In this document: positions 36,077 to 45,117 of the stretch, piece after piece
Layout: each line of letters opens with the position of its first letter
Numbering within the stretch: the stretch's first letter is position 1
DNA from: an uncultured Rubripirellula sp.
GTDB taxonomy: Bacteria; Planctomycetota; Planctomycetia; Pirellulales; Pirellulaceae
Assembly: GCA_938075415.1 (NCBI GenBank)
Contig: CALJHC010000003.1
Location: forward strand, 806,001 to 870,000
DNA length: 64,000 nt
Direction: 5' to 3'
Program-made: the position numbers and the translations under genes
The notes under the pieces: generated by a model
The model's input: the letters and a program-made list of their open reading frames with translations, nothing else
Told to the model about the DNA's origin: nothing
The model's database searches: none

Positions 36077-36859
36077 TTACCAAGTTTGGTTCAATTTAAG
36101 TGCCACCTGATTTAATTCCTCCTGGAATAGCCAACCAGCAGAACCAATCGTGATCGCAAGCACCACAAAAGTCGCCAGGGCGTTTACGCTTAGGCCAACC
36201 GCCAGCACATTGATCTGGGGTAATGTCCGACTGACCAATCCTGTAATCAAGTTACTCAGCATGACAACGGCAACTATCGGTGCAGCAACGCGAATCCCAG
36301 CAGTCATGCCTGCGGTCAGTTGTTCAACTACCAAATCAAGCATCGAGTGATGAAAGATAACATCACCCAGTGGTATCCTTGTGAAACTATCTAGCAGCAG
36401 GCCCAACAGCAGACGATGACCGCCAACAATAAGCATGACGGCGGTAACGATCAGCCCCACTAACTGTGCTACGTAAGGCAAGCTCTCAGAACCAGATGAG
36501 CCAGCACTCGCACCAATCTGCATGCCACTGGCGTTAGCAATGACTTCTCCACCAAGCTGCACCCCGGTGACAATTAGCTGAACCGTTGAGCCAATCAGCA
36601 AGCCGATTATCGCCTCCTTGACCATCAAAATAATCAAGCTCATGAAGCTATTCACCTCCGGCAGCCCGATACCTCCATGATGGTCTGCTACCGAGGGTAG
36701 TATCATCGCGGTTAGGGCAACTGCAAAAAGCACCTTGAGTCGGTTCGGCAATCCGACGTTAATGGTCGACATTGCCAACAGCAATGCGGTTAAGCGAGAT
36801 AGGACCAGTAACCCCAAAACAAGGTGACCTTCCAACCATGTAGTGATTACATCCATCAC
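36077..36859 (-). CDS. fliR: Flagellar export gate protein FliR
   Basis: FliR (260 residues) forms the export gate with FliP and FliQ. Six hydrophobic helices are visible: LVLGLLVLSRLTALLLAM, RLKVLFAVALTAMILP, KEAIIGLLIGSTVQLIVTGVQLGGEVI, LPYVAQLVGLIVTAVMLIVGGHRLLL, AAPIVAVVMLSNLITGLVSRTLPQINVLAVGLSVNALATFVVLAI. The start overlaps the fliQ stop as ATGA (36859-36856), indicating translational coupling. Confidence 0.95.
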   Translation of the reverse strand: MMDVITTWLEGHLVLGLLVLSRLTALLLAMSTINVGLPNRLKVLFAVALTAMILPSVADHHGGIGLPEVNSFMSLIILMVKEAIIGLLIGSTVQLIVTGVQLGGEVIANASGMQIGASAGSSGSESLPYVAQLVGLIVTAVMLIVGGHRLLLGLLLDSFTRIPLGDVIFHHSMLDLVVEQLTAGMTAGIRVAAPIVAVVMLSNLITGLVSRTLPQINVLAVGLSVNALATFVVLAITIGSAGWLFQEELNQVALKLNQTW

Positions 36860-37119
36860 GGCGTGCCGGCGGTAAGGAACACAACTCGCGTGAAATCAAC
36901 CATTTTCGTTATCAGCCAGGGCAAGCAAATCACCAGCACAGCTGCCGTCGCGAGTAACTTGGGAACAAAAGAGACGGTTTGATCTTGCACCTGAGTGAGG
37001 GCTTGCAGCAAACCAACCAACAAGCCAGCAGCCATCGCTACGATCAGCATCGGCGCCGCAATAACGACAGCTGACAACAACGATGTGCGACATAATTCAA
37101 TTGCTGCATTCGGATCCAT
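36856..37119 (-). CDS. fliQ: Flagellar export gate protein FliQ
   Basis: FliQ (87 residues, standard length) is the two-helix export-gate subunit. AAIELCRTSLLSAVVIAAPMLIVAMAAGLLVGLLQALTQVQDQTVSFVPKLLATAAVLVI contains both membrane helices and the diagnostic LQALTQVQDQTVSFVPK loop. AGGTGAG precedes the ATG. Lies 26 bp after fliP and overlaps fliR by 4 bp. Confidence 0.96.
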   Translation of the reverse strand: MDPNAAIELCRTSLLSAVVIAAPMLIVAMAAGLLVGLLQALTQVQDQTVSFVPKLLATAAVLVICLPWLITKMVDFTRVVFLTAGTP

Positions 37120-37145
37120 TTAATGCTCACCTTTTATCTTGTTGC

Positions 37146-38069
37146 CTAGAAAACAGTTCCAAAACTGTCCATCAGCATTTGAACCACCAAACGCCAGCCA
37201 TCAACCAAAACAAATAACAACAACTTAAACGGCAGCGAGACTATCTGTGGTGGCAGCATCAACATCCCCATCGAGATTGTCACACTGGCAACGACCAAAT
37301 CGACCACCAAGAACGGCAAGTAAATCTGGAACCCCATCAAGAATGCCGTCTTCAACTCGCTGAGCACATAAGCGGGTAGCAAGACTCGCAATGGCACATC
37401 CTCAAACCCGGAAGGCATTGGCGCGTCTGCATCCATGTACTCGTAGAAAAGATGAACATCATCATGGTTGCCAGTAATGTCAATCTGACGGGACATGAAC
37501 TCTCGAATCGGTAATGACCCAGCCTCGTAGGCCTCCTCCATGCTCATGGACTCGGTCTGATCGGTGTAAGGCTTGATACCATCGTCATAAACACGCTGCC
37601 AGACAGGAGTCATCACAAACAAGGTCATGAACAAGGCGATACTGGTCATCACTTGGCTCGGGGGCAACGACTGAAGACCAATCGCCTGCTTTAAAAGACC
37701 CAGCACAATGATGATGCGTACATAACAGGTCGTCATCAACAGGATCGCTGGTGCCAAACTCAGGACCGTCAGCAAGAGAAGTGTCTGCAAACTACTCGAA
37801 ACCCCCTCGGGGCTCGCCCAAGCCTCAGGACCGTTCGACAGCAAACTCATCGCTGAGGAAGGAAGACGAATCGGCTCACTTTCCATCAAGACTGGCGTCA
37901 CATCATCAACCAGAGGATCCTTTGACGGACCTAGATTTTCTGGGATGCCACGGCTGGCCTTGACTTGCTCCTGAAAACTTTCCTCGCGCGTATCCCCGTC
38001 CTGACCCAATACAAGATTGCAGAGCGTGAAAAGTGCAAACAGAAATACAGCGAAACGGAACCTGATCAA
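37146..38069 (-). CDS. fliP: Flagellar export gate protein FliP
   Basis: FliP (307 residues) starts with a cleavable signal peptide ([19 protein letters not shown]) and a longer than usual periplasmic N-terminus of about 70 residues. Then [58 protein letters not shown] near 95-155 and [44 protein letters not shown] near 230-275 are the conserved FliP blocks. The first codon is TTG 38069 with GGGAG upstream. First gene of the fliP-Q-R-flhB operon. Confidence 0.95.
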   Translation of the reverse strand: MIRFRFAVFLFALFTLCNLVLGQDGDTREESFQEQVKASRGIPENLGPSKDPLVDDVTPVLMESEPIRLPSSAMSLLSNGPEAWASPEGVSSSLQTLLLLTVLSLAPAILLMTTCYVRIIIVLGLLKQAIGLQSLPPSQVMTSIALFMTLFVMTPVWQRVYDDGIKPYTDQTESMSMEEAYEAGSLPIREFMSRQIDITGNHDDVHLFYEYMDADAPMPSGFEDVPLRVLLPAYVLSELKTAFLMGFQIYLPFLVVDLVVASVTISMGMLMLPPQIVSLPFKLLLFVLVDGWRLVVQMLMDSFGTVF

Positions 38070-38283
38070 GACTTAGTCACTCCCTTGACTAGCGATTGGC
38101 ACCGTGGAGATTAGAGAAATCGCTCGTTGGGGTGAATGGGAGAATCTTACGATTGTTTTAACGTGGATCCACAATCCTCTCTGACATGAAACGAGTCAAA
38201 TCCTCCGCCATTGACCCGCCACCTTGGCAATAGCTAGCAATCTCAACCGTTAGCATTGCAATCAATTCGAACCCGAGGGGCCG

Positions 38284-38757
38284 CTATCCATTCTGACCAT
38301 ATAACTGATAAAGCATGAGGTAAACCATCACGCCGGTCACCGATACGTACATCCAAATCGGGTAAGCGTAGCGGACGATCCGCTTGTGCTCCTCTACCCT
38401 TCCCTTCATCGCAAGGTAGATCGATCGAAGCGCAAAATACGGAACGGTGATCGCCAACAATAAATGCGACGCCAAAATGAGGTAGTAAAAATACCTTGCG
38501 CCCGCTGGAGCGACGGATTCATCGGTGGGAAATTTTTGATTTGGCTCACCGGTGACCAAGAACAACGCCACCTTGTGCAGAAGATACAGCAGGAGAAAAA
38601 CAGCGCTGACACCCAACGCGGACAACATCAATTTCTTATGCCCAACAATGTCACCTTTGCCAATCTTTAATCTCGCGGCAACAAGCAAGACGGTCGCGGT
38701 CGCATTGAGTGCCGCAGTAACGTGTGGAAGATTGTCAGATAAAACTTGCCAGTTCAT
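38284..38757 (-). CDS. DUF420 membrane protein of the cytochrome oxidase cluster
   Basis: A 157-residue protein with four membrane helices in the DUF420 (YozB-like) family, often next to cytochrome oxidase assembly genes. LPHVTAALNATATVLLVAA, HKKLMLSALGVSAVFLLLYLLHKVA, ARYFYYLILASHLLLAITVPYFALRSIYLAMKGRVEEHKRIVRYAYPIWMYVSVTGVMVYLML contain conserved His residues that may bind metal or haem. Its ATG overlaps the SCO1 stop (ATGA). Biochemical role unknown. Confidence 0.87.
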   Translation of the reverse strand: MNWQVLSDNLPHVTAALNATATVLLVAARLKIGKGDIVGHKKLMLSALGVSAVFLLLYLLHKVALFLVTGEPNQKFPTDESVAPAGARYFYYLILASHLLLAITVPYFALRSIYLAMKGRVEEHKRIVRYAYPIWMYVSVTGVMVYLMLYQLYGQNG

Positions 38758-39437
38758 TTCTTAATTTCTGTGTCTAAGTATTCGCGAATCTTTGTCTTCA
38801 ACTGCCCGAATTGAGCCTCTTCAGGCCAACTGTAATAGCCCTCGATCTCGCCCGTTGGATCCACCAGAACCAATCTCTCTGTGTGGAATTGCTTATCAAC
38901 AGGTTGCCGATAAACCTCAGCACCAACGCGACGTATGTAGGTTAGGTCCCCTGTCAAGAACAACCACTGCTGCGGATCGGCTCCAAAGCGAGCGGCGTAC
39001 TCAGTGAGTTGCTCGGGACTATCGGTCTCCGGATCCACAGAGATGGCAACAAACCGGACCCCCTTTCCTAAGAACTCGTCCTGCAATTCTTTGATCTTTT
39101 GATTTTGCTGAATGCATATACTCGGGCAGGTGCTGAAGAAAAAACTGACCACATATGGCGTTCCCAGCAGATCATCACTTGAAATCATCTCACCATTACG
39201 CTCCATCAATTCAAAGCGACTTAACCAGTCCTCCCCTTCCGGGGGATGACTCGGATCGGGATTCTCAATGCTTTCGATCTCCTCTGGTGTGAGCCCATCG
39301 ATAGCTTGACTGTTTGTGTAAATCTCCTCATCGGGACCCGGCAAGGAGTCGCGCTGCTCAAGCCGCAACCAGCGAAATCCCAAACCCAACACCACGCCGG
39401 TGAGCAAGATCACTCCAATGTGCACGGCTGTTCGCAT
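38754..39437 (-). CDS. SCO1/SenC copper chaperone for cytochrome oxidase
   Basis: A 227-residue thioredoxin-fold protein with one N-terminal membrane anchor (HIGVILLTGVVLGLGFRWL). YVVSFFFSTCPSICIQQNQK carries the CxxxC copper site near residue 120 and QPVDKQFHTERLVLVDPTG the third ligand His near 190. SCO1 delivers copper to the CuA site of cytochrome c oxidase. ATG 39437 is preferred over TTG 39452. Coupled to the downstream DUF420 gene. Confidence 0.92.
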   Translation of the reverse strand: MRTAVHIGVILLTGVVLGLGFRWLRLEQRDSLPGPDEEIYTNSQAIDGLTPEEIESIENPDPSHPPEGEDWLSRFELMERNGEMISSDDLLGTPYVVSFFFSTCPSICIQQNQKIKELQDEFLGKGVRFVAISVDPETDSPEQLTEYAARFGADPQQWLFLTGDLTYIRRVGAEVYRQPVDKQFHTERLVLVDPTGEIEGYYSWPEEAQFGQLKTKIREYLDTEIKK

Positions 39438-39790
39438 GTCTGACTTTTCCAAACCGAGACGTCAACTTTTCAGCTGCCTCGAATCAAGTATCAAAGCTGT
39501 CCAACTTAACAATTCCACAAATCTATCCAGACTCTCCAACGCATGGTAGCACAAAAGAAAACAGGATCGTGTCGGGGCATGAACGGGGCATGAACACGGA
39601 AACCAATGAACTTCGAGGTCATTTCCCAAGACAATCTGGCCTCAAGAAACAGCTAATCGAATGGATACCAATCCCACAACGCTGACATCAAATCTTACCC
39701 TCATCCGATGGAACGCAAATCAAACAATCAGAAGATCCGAGCTGGAGATACTGACTGAACCGACGTCTAATTGTTGATCGGGCGACTCAC
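39438..39790. other. 353-bp gap between cyoE/ctaB and SCO1 gene
   Basis: No gene seen. It contains an 11-bp direct repeat in tandem (GGGGCATGAAC twice, 39574-39595). Likely holds the SCO1 promoter. Confidence 0.4.
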
Positions 39791-40870
39791 TCACCAAAAC
39801 AACCGAATGGTGACAATTGCTAAAACAAGGGGAAGAACCAACAACGACTTTCGAAGTAATTGCCTCGCGACCAGATCATCTGGTTTCCCCGAGAAAGCAA
39901 ATGAGGTTCTAAGCATTGGCCAAGACACAAGAACGACCGCGGTGGAGGCTGCAAGGTTCCCCAAAGAAACTGGTGGAATCCAACACAAAGCCAATGAGCA
40001 ACCTATAAGCAAGCAAGAACCCAAGATGCTTTGCAGGCCCGCGTTTCGACCCGTAGGATCAACTGTGGTCGACATTTGAAAACCAGCTTCCGCATATTGC
40101 TTTCGATAGATCCAAGCAATCGCCATGAAGTGCGGATACTGCCACGCCACCAAAATACCCACCAAGAGCCAACCCGTTACATCGAGCAAACTACCGCCAG
40201 TTGCCGTGTATCCAATCAACATTGGGATCGCTCCCGCAACAGCTCCCACAGTTGTGTTCCAAGAAGTACGTGTTTTCATTGGTGTGTAAACAAGTACGTA
40301 GAGAAGCCAAGTTGCAGCTCCAACCATCGCTGGAATTGCGTGGAAATGATCGTAGAGAAGATAGCAACCAAGTGATCCCATCACGACGGTGTAAAGACAT
40401 GCGGGCCCGACTGAAAAGCGGCCAATTGCAACAGGCCGAGATGCGGTCCGGGTCATCCGTTGATCGATGCTTCTTTCCCAAACCTGATTAGCGGCGCCGG
40501 CACTCGCAGCAACCAATCCTGTTCCTACCAGCAACCACACAAGTTGAATCAACTCGACCGCCTGACCAGCTCCAATCAGGGCAGTTGCCATGGTGGTGAT
40601 CAGAATCATCACAACGATGCGAGGCTTGGTCAGCTCGATGAGATCGCGAAAAAGCTGACTCAAACTAGTACTCCCACGAACTGCCGAAGGTTGACGAATT
40701 CCTGCTGCGAAGTGATCTGCCGCTGAGTCACCCTCCGGTTCCGGTGACACAACACCATCTCGCTCCGGACGGAGATGGGACTCATCGATACGACGCGTCT
40801 CGATTTTGCCGGATGCATTATCGGGATCCTGAAGCTTGTCAGCGTCAATGGTCAAGGCGTCGGTGGACAT
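39791..40870 (-). CDS. ctaB: Protohaem IX farnesyltransferase (haem O synthase)
   Basis: A UbiA-family prenyltransferase (359 residues, with a 75-residue polar N-terminal extension) that converts haem B to haem O. ELTKPRIVVMILITTMATALIGA starts the membrane domain; NQVWERSIDQRMTRTASRPVAIGRF near 155 holds the first Asp-rich motif and TPMKTRTSWNTTVGAVAGAIPMLIGY and WQYPHFMAIAWIYRKQYAEAGFQM the second region. Lies 12 bp downstream of ctaA, whose product acts next. Also called cyoE in other genomes. Confidence 0.94.
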   Translation of the reverse strand: MSTDALTIDADKLQDPDNASGKIETRRIDESHLRPERDGVVSPEPEGDSAADHFAAGIRQPSAVRGSTSLSQLFRDLIELTKPRIVVMILITTMATALIGAGQAVELIQLVWLLVGTGLVAASAGAANQVWERSIDQRMTRTASRPVAIGRFSVGPACLYTVVMGSLGCYLLYDHFHAIPAMVGAATWLLYVLVYTPMKTRTSWNTTVGAVAGAIPMLIGYTATGGSLLDVTGWLLVGILVAWQYPHFMAIAWIYRKQYAEAGFQMSTTVDPTGRNAGLQSILGSCLLIGCSLALCWIPPVSLGNLAASTAVVLVSWPMLRTSFAFSGKPDDLVARQLLRKSLLVLPLVLAIVTIRLFW

Positions 40871-40882
40871 ATTTCAGTTGAA

Positions 40883-41938
40883 CTAGTGACCAAGTGCAGC
40901 GGTGGAAACGGCGGTAACAGGCAAGGAATTTGCCGCCTTGCAACAAACCCTGACCCGAGCAACTCTAAGGAACAAAAGGGTGGAAAATGCGAGGATCAAC
41001 GAGCCAATCGCAACATGTGACGTCACGATAATTGAATCCCAGAATCCTTTGGCTTGAATCAAATACCCAGCCGCTCCGGGAATCGCCTGTATCATCCTCA
41101 GGCCTAGAATCCCCGGCCAACCATAGTTAGCCACCCAGGTAAAAACCCCTAAGCCTATTTGCAGCGACACCAATCCTAACAAAGCGACCCCCGGACGCGA
41201 CAGTGTCAAATCGCCGCACCTTCTCAGTCTGAGATATGCGAAAGAACCAAGAATCCAAAGGAAAACGGCAACTGACACATGTTGAGCCACAGTCGTCGTG
41301 AATTGCCCGGGTTCCGCGGTGGGCTGAACATGACGCACTTTTGCTCCAAGAATGATTTGGAGGTAGCTCAGAATCAACATAGCTCCAACCGTCGCGAATA
41401 CTAGTCGGCTTAAACCGACCTTGGGTGATCCTTCCTCACTGCCCATACTCCACCAAGTTCGGCTGGTGATCACTGCCGTCGCGACGCAGAGAGCAAAGAA
41501 TGCGGGACCGACGCAACCATGCACCATCGCGAGAGTACGATCACTCAACACAACACGCAGTCCACCCAGCAGACCTTGACTGATCACCGCAACCAACAAA
41601 GCGACCGTCAACAATCTGACCCAACGACGGGGCTCGCGGCGGTAAGCAGCAATCACAATCAGTATTGCAACGAAACCCACCAATGCACCCAAGAGTCGAT
41701 GCCCGTGCTCGATGAAGAGGTCAAAGGGACCAAACATCCACGTGCCGAGGGGGTAGAGAAATAGGTTGTATCCGTAGGTACCCGGCCAATCAGGAACCGA
41801 CATTCCCGCGTCATAGGTGGTAACCAATCCACCAACCCAGATCAGCGGCCAGACCAAGCAAACTGCCACGACGGCAAGCCGATGCAGCAGCCTAGCGGGC
41901 GGTGATGAAGTCTGACCCGATGATCCTCGTCCCAACAT
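40883..41938 (-). CDS. ctaA: Haem A synthase
   Basis: CtaA/COX15 (351 residues from ATG 41938) oxidises haem O to haem A for cytochrome oxidase. Eight membrane helices with conserved His residues: FIEHGHRLLGALVGF, LAMVHGCVGPAFFALCVATAVI, TTVAQHVSVAVFLWILGS and IIVTSHVAIGSLILAFSTLLF; WVGGLVTTYDAGMSVPDWPGTYG near the N-terminus is diagnostic. A TTG at 41995 would overlap the upstream small gene by 38 bp; 41938 leaves a 19-bp gap and is preferred. Confidence 0.93.
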   Translation of the reverse strand: MLGRGSSGQTSSPPARLLHRLAVVAVCLVWPLIWVGGLVTTYDAGMSVPDWPGTYGYNLFLYPLGTWMFGPFDLFIEHGHRLLGALVGFVAILIVIAAYRREPRRWVRLLTVALLVAVISQGLLGGLRVVLSDRTLAMVHGCVGPAFFALCVATAVITSRTWWSMGSEEGSPKVGLSRLVFATVGAMLILSYLQIILGAKVRHVQPTAEPGQFTTTVAQHVSVAVFLWILGSFAYLRLRRCGDLTLSRPGVALLGLVSLQIGLGVFTWVANYGWPGILGLRMIQAIPGAAGYLIQAKGFWDSIIVTSHVAIGSLILAFSTLLFLRVARVRVCCKAANSLPVTAVSTAALGH

Positions 41939-41957
41939 GAAGCGACCATGTACCTTT

Positions 41958-42179
41958 TTACTTGTTCTTCCAACGAAAAATTCTTTGCCCGACAACGCCT
42001 CCGGTCACACATCCTCCCGCCCAAAACAAGGCGGACCAAAAGACACCAGTGAAGCCTAGCTCTGCAGCCAGCAAAACTGCTAGACCAAGCCCGATAACAG
42101 CTGCTACCGATCGATACGCCCCCTCGGTCAATATCATCGTTTGCACTTTTCTTTCCGGTGCCTCGTCAAAGTGACTCAC
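41958..42179 (-). CDS. Small membrane protein in the haem A/oxidase assembly operon
   Basis: A 73-residue protein with two hydrophobic helices (YRSVAAVIGLGLAVLLAAELGF and WSALFWAGGCVTGGVVGQRIF) and charged ends. The GTG start at 42179 overlaps the cytochrome c gene end by 14 bp; ATG 42137 would give 59 residues. Position between a dihaem cytochrome and ctaA suggests an assembly or subunit role, possibly like cytochrome oxidase subunit IV-type small proteins, but no family is recognised. Confidence 0.65.
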   Translation of the reverse strand: MSHFDEAPERKVQTMILTEGAYRSVAAVIGLGLAVLLAAELGFTGVFWSALFWAGGCVTGGVVGQRIFRWKNK

Positions 42180-43383
42180 TGCCGAACGATTGTAGGTAGC
42201 GAACCAAGTCCCAAACTTGTGTCTCAGTCAATCCCTTACCATTCTCCTCGTCCACCCGCAAAACTCCAGGCATCGGAGTACCAGCAATCCCCTGTGTGAT
42301 CAAACGATAAAGTCGCGATGCGTCATCACCGGATCGAAAGACCCCCACTTGGAGGTTTCGAGGCACAATGGGGCGAGGAGTCAAAGCACCCAAGTTTCGA
42401 AACGGCTGCATCGAATCTTGATCCGTTGGCGTGAGACCGAGTCTTGTGGTGTATTCCTTTGTCCAATCATCGTAGTCCAACGTCTCAACGCGACCGTTCC
42501 CTTCAACTCCATGACAACCCACGCAATTAGCGATGGGACCATGGAACCAAGCTTTTCCTCTTTCAATCGACTCTCTTAATTCGTCTCCGGACAATCTAGT
42601 AATTTGGTCGGTTGGTTGAACAACTTCGTCTGCTGCAATCACCCACTGCTTAACGACACGTTTAACAGCAGCCTCCACAACTTCCTCTACAGCCTCGCTA
42701 GCTGGATAAGTCAAGCGATGCTCATCTCCCGGAGCGACCTCCCCTCCGTAATCCAAATCGCTAACAGTCCTAACCAACAATCGTCGCTCGACTTCACCAC
42801 GAATTGAAAGATAGATGACGTAATCAACCAACGCATCCACGTCCTCCGAAGCCAACAAACTGAAAGACGGCATGCCAGTTCCGGAGACTCCATGCTGCAG
42901 CAGTTTTTCCAAATCCTCTCGGGTCGGCTTCGAGGCCCGTTTCGTCGACTTCCATTTGAATACCCCATGTCGGAAGTCGCGGGGATAGGGGTCCTGAAAC
43001 TGACTCGCCGGACCAGCACCGCTGCCGGCGACCCCGTGACACACGACGCAGTGCTCGCGGAACAAACCCAGATGTGTTCCATCTTGCTCACTACTGATAC
43101 GCCCTGCTGCCCGCTTTAAATTGTCGAAGTCAACTGGCGATTCCAGCTCAAGCTTATCCAGCAAAGCCTTGGGCCACTTCGGCGCGTTGGGGGTTCCGAA
43201 GAGAGAATCGAGGGTTCTCGCCACGTCGGCCTCGGCTTCCACCATTTCCAAGGATTGAGATCTGGCTAGGGTGAGCGAAAAGACACGGTTAGTCTCGAAC
43301 CGGTCAATCTGCGAATCACATCCTAGAGAGACCAGCAACGCTAGCGAGGCGGCAATGAAAGAGGTTTGACGCGAACCATGCAC
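42166..43383 (-). CDS. Dihaem c-type cytochrome, lipoprotein
   Basis: A 405-residue protein with two CxxCH haem sites: CVVCHGVAGSGAGPA near residue 132 and CVGCHGVEGNGRV near 285, each followed by a Met ligand region (GTGMPSFSLL, GTPMPGVLR). The N-terminus (SFIAASLALLVSLGCDSQ) is a lipoprotein signal, anchoring the cytochrome to the outer face of the cytoplasmic membrane. It heads the ctaA/ctaB cluster and probably donates electrons to an oxidase. The start is GTG 43383. Confidence 0.88.
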   Translation of the reverse strand: MHGSRQTSFIAASLALLVSLGCDSQIDRFETNRVFSLTLARSQSLEMVEAEADVARTLDSLFGTPNAPKWPKALLDKLELESPVDFDNLKRAAGRISSEQDGTHLGLFREHCVVCHGVAGSGAGPASQFQDPYPRDFRHGVFKWKSTKRASKPTREDLEKLLQHGVSGTGMPSFSLLASEDVDALVDYVIYLSIRGEVERRLLVRTVSDLDYGGEVAPGDEHRLTYPASEAVEEVVEAAVKRVVKQWVIAADEVVQPTDQITRLSGDELRESIERGKAWFHGPIANCVGCHGVEGNGRVETLDYDDWTKEYTTRLGLTPTDQDSMQPFRNLGALTPRPIVPRNLQVGVFRSGDDASRLYRLITQGIAGTPMPGVLRVDEENGKGLTETQVWDLVRYLQSFGSESL

Positions 43384-43501
43384 GACTCAGCTCACCTTAG
43401 GATCGAGTTCGGGACGTTAACTACTCGTTTACACATTGAACCGCATAAAGATGAATCAGCTAACGTCGCAGATTGTCGCACACCAAAGTGTTCGCCTGGT
43501 T

Positions 43502-43590
43502 AACTGAGGCGTTCGCGACCAGATTAACTGGCCGCTGAACCCCGCTCAGTTCAAACACGATCCGGTGAATCCAAGCCAACGCCTCAGTTA
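43502..43590. repeat. 13-bp inverted repeat at the end of the cupredoxin gene
   Basis: TAACTGAGGCGTT (43502-43514) is perfectly repeated inverted as AACGCCTCAGTTA (43578-43590), separated by 63 bp. The right arm overlaps the last codons and stop of the cupredoxin-like gene. No T tract follows, so not a simple terminator. Confidence 0.55.
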
Positions 43591-44354
43591 GCCGAAAAAG
43601 CATCGGACGGGATGACAATGGTACCCATGTCGTTCATTCCCGGCTTGATTTCCAACTCAAATCGACTTCGGCTCCATTTTTCAGTCTCTCCATTGACTGA
43701 GACTTCTCCAATTCGAGCGGACTCATGATTTACCCGAAAGGTATGTTCACCAACAGGAATTCCCTTGATGACCAATTCCCCAGACGCGTTGCTAACTGAT
43801 GCGTAGGGATGATCAAGAACCAGTAAAAGTGCCTTCATCCAAGGGTGAATGTTGCACCGAACTTCAACGATACCCGGCTCACTCTCGGTAAGCTCCACCT
43901 TGACATCCTGATTTGGTGGAATCATTGGATTCTTGGCAGCGTTGTTGAAAAACTGCAGGTTTGCATTGTGTCCCACCGCATCTGAGTTTGTCACTTTGAG
44001 GGTATCGCCAACCTGAGCGATCACCACATGTGGTTCGAAGCGACAGGAGTCATTGTCCAGTGTGATCTCGTCACTCGACGGCTCGACCGAGTCCAACTTG
44101 GATCCGCCTCGCCCGGTGTAAACCTGAACCACCACGTTTTGAAGACCTTTGTCTTCTGCATTCACGATGAGGGATTCGTCCAACAACCCTTGCTTGCCGC
44201 AGAAAGCACCGTCAGCGGTGACATTCACCGCGACCTGCTTCGGCGCATCTCCACCATATTCAAAGCGAATTTTTAGATCACCCGTCTCAGCCGCACTGAC
44301 TGAAACGGAGGCAAACAAAAGCAGAACTGCGATCGAGAGTTTTTTGATGATCAT
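43584..44354 (-). CDS. Secreted cupredoxin-like protein with carboxypeptidase-regulatory-like domain
   Basis: A 256-residue exported protein (signal IKKLSIAVLLLFASVSVSA). The central part is plastocyanin-like: FEPHVVIAQVGDTLKVTNSDAVGHNANL and VEVRCNIHPWMKALLLV give the His and the Cys-x-x-His-x-x-Met type-1 copper ligands. The last 80 residues (SVSNASGELVIKGIPVGEHTFRVNHE) form a carboxypeptidase-regulatory-like beta domain. Such proteins are common in Planctomycetes near respiratory cytochromes and sometimes labelled methylamine utilisation protein. ATG 44354 is chosen because it starts the signal peptide. Confidence 0.85.
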   Translation of the reverse strand: MIIKKLSIAVLLLFASVSVSAAETGDLKIRFEYGGDAPKQVAVNVTADGAFCGKQGLLDESLIVNAEDKGLQNVVVQVYTGRGGSKLDSVEPSSDEITLDNDSCRFEPHVVIAQVGDTLKVTNSDAVGHNANLQFFNNAAKNPMIPPNQDVKVELTESEPGIVEVRCNIHPWMKALLLVLDHPYASVSNASGELVIKGIPVGEHTFRVNHESARIGEVSVNGETEKWSRSRFELEIKPGMNDMGTIVIPSDAFSAN

Positions 44355-45117
44355 TTTCAACCTAGAGACTCCTAATTTTTGGAAATGTTGATGGGCGAAT
44401 TGAGCCCCACAACGCTTTGTGAGCAAAAAATTCTCTTTGCCCAATTCAGCTGGCGTCAAACAGCCATACATTCATTTCGCGGATTTTTTACTCGAGACCA
44501 TTCTGGCGTTAGACATACCGTAGTTTGATCATTTTCAAGGTGACTGCATTGAAAAAGACCAGCCGAAAACCATAACTTTTGCGAGGTAGCCGCTCAGCTT
44601 CTCCATTTTAACCCCGCCTTGGAGTTTGTGGACCGGGCACTCGGTCCAACCTGTCTCTTTAATTCAGACGGTCGGAACATAACCGCTAAAAACGCGATAA
44701 TTTCGCCCAATGGGGGCAGGATCCGAATAAAACAGCATTCGACAACCTGAGTAGCAGACACCTTGTCTCACAGCGGTCAAAGAAAAATGCGACGAAGTTT
44801 TGCACGCTGGGGCCAAACTTCGCCGCCGTTTTAACAAGAACTTTTGGATTCAAGGGCTGCATTAAGGTGGGTTTTTAAAGCAGCAGAGGCCTTGTGCCGG
44901 TGGGTCGTCCCCAAGATAGGGATTATCGGCGGCATGTCTACCGCTAAAGACCATGAACGGAAACCAATGCAATGGAGAAAGCCCCTGTTAGGTGTCCGCT
45001 GTCGAAATCTAACGCAAGTGCTTACATTTTCTCGTGACAAGAACATTCGAGGCCGAATTCCAGCTCTCGACAAGACAATAGTAAGTTTTTCGCTGTAATT
45101 AGCGGTAGGTTGGCATT
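44355..45117. other. 763-bp divergent intergenic region upstream of purD
   Basis: Frames of about 80 codons on both strands at 44831-45098 are not convincing. The region contains the hairpin at 44789-44826 and must include the promoters for purD and the cupredoxin gene. Nothing else recognised. Confidence 0.45.
44784..44830. terminator. Hairpin with T tracts on both sides, possible terminator
   Basis: GCGACGAAGTTT (44789-44800) pairs with AAACTTCGCCGC (44815-44826) with one mismatch and a 14-base loop. AAAAAT at the left is a T tract for minus-strand transcripts; GTTTT follows on the plus strand. No gene ends here, so it may instead be a leader or operator element of purD. Confidence 0.4.

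Noticed and set aside
38158..38256. 32-codon frame in the continuation of the DUF420 frame after its stop
   Set aside because: It reads on in frame after the DUF420 TAG with protein-like composition, but is very short and has no clear start signal; read-through is possible but unsupported.
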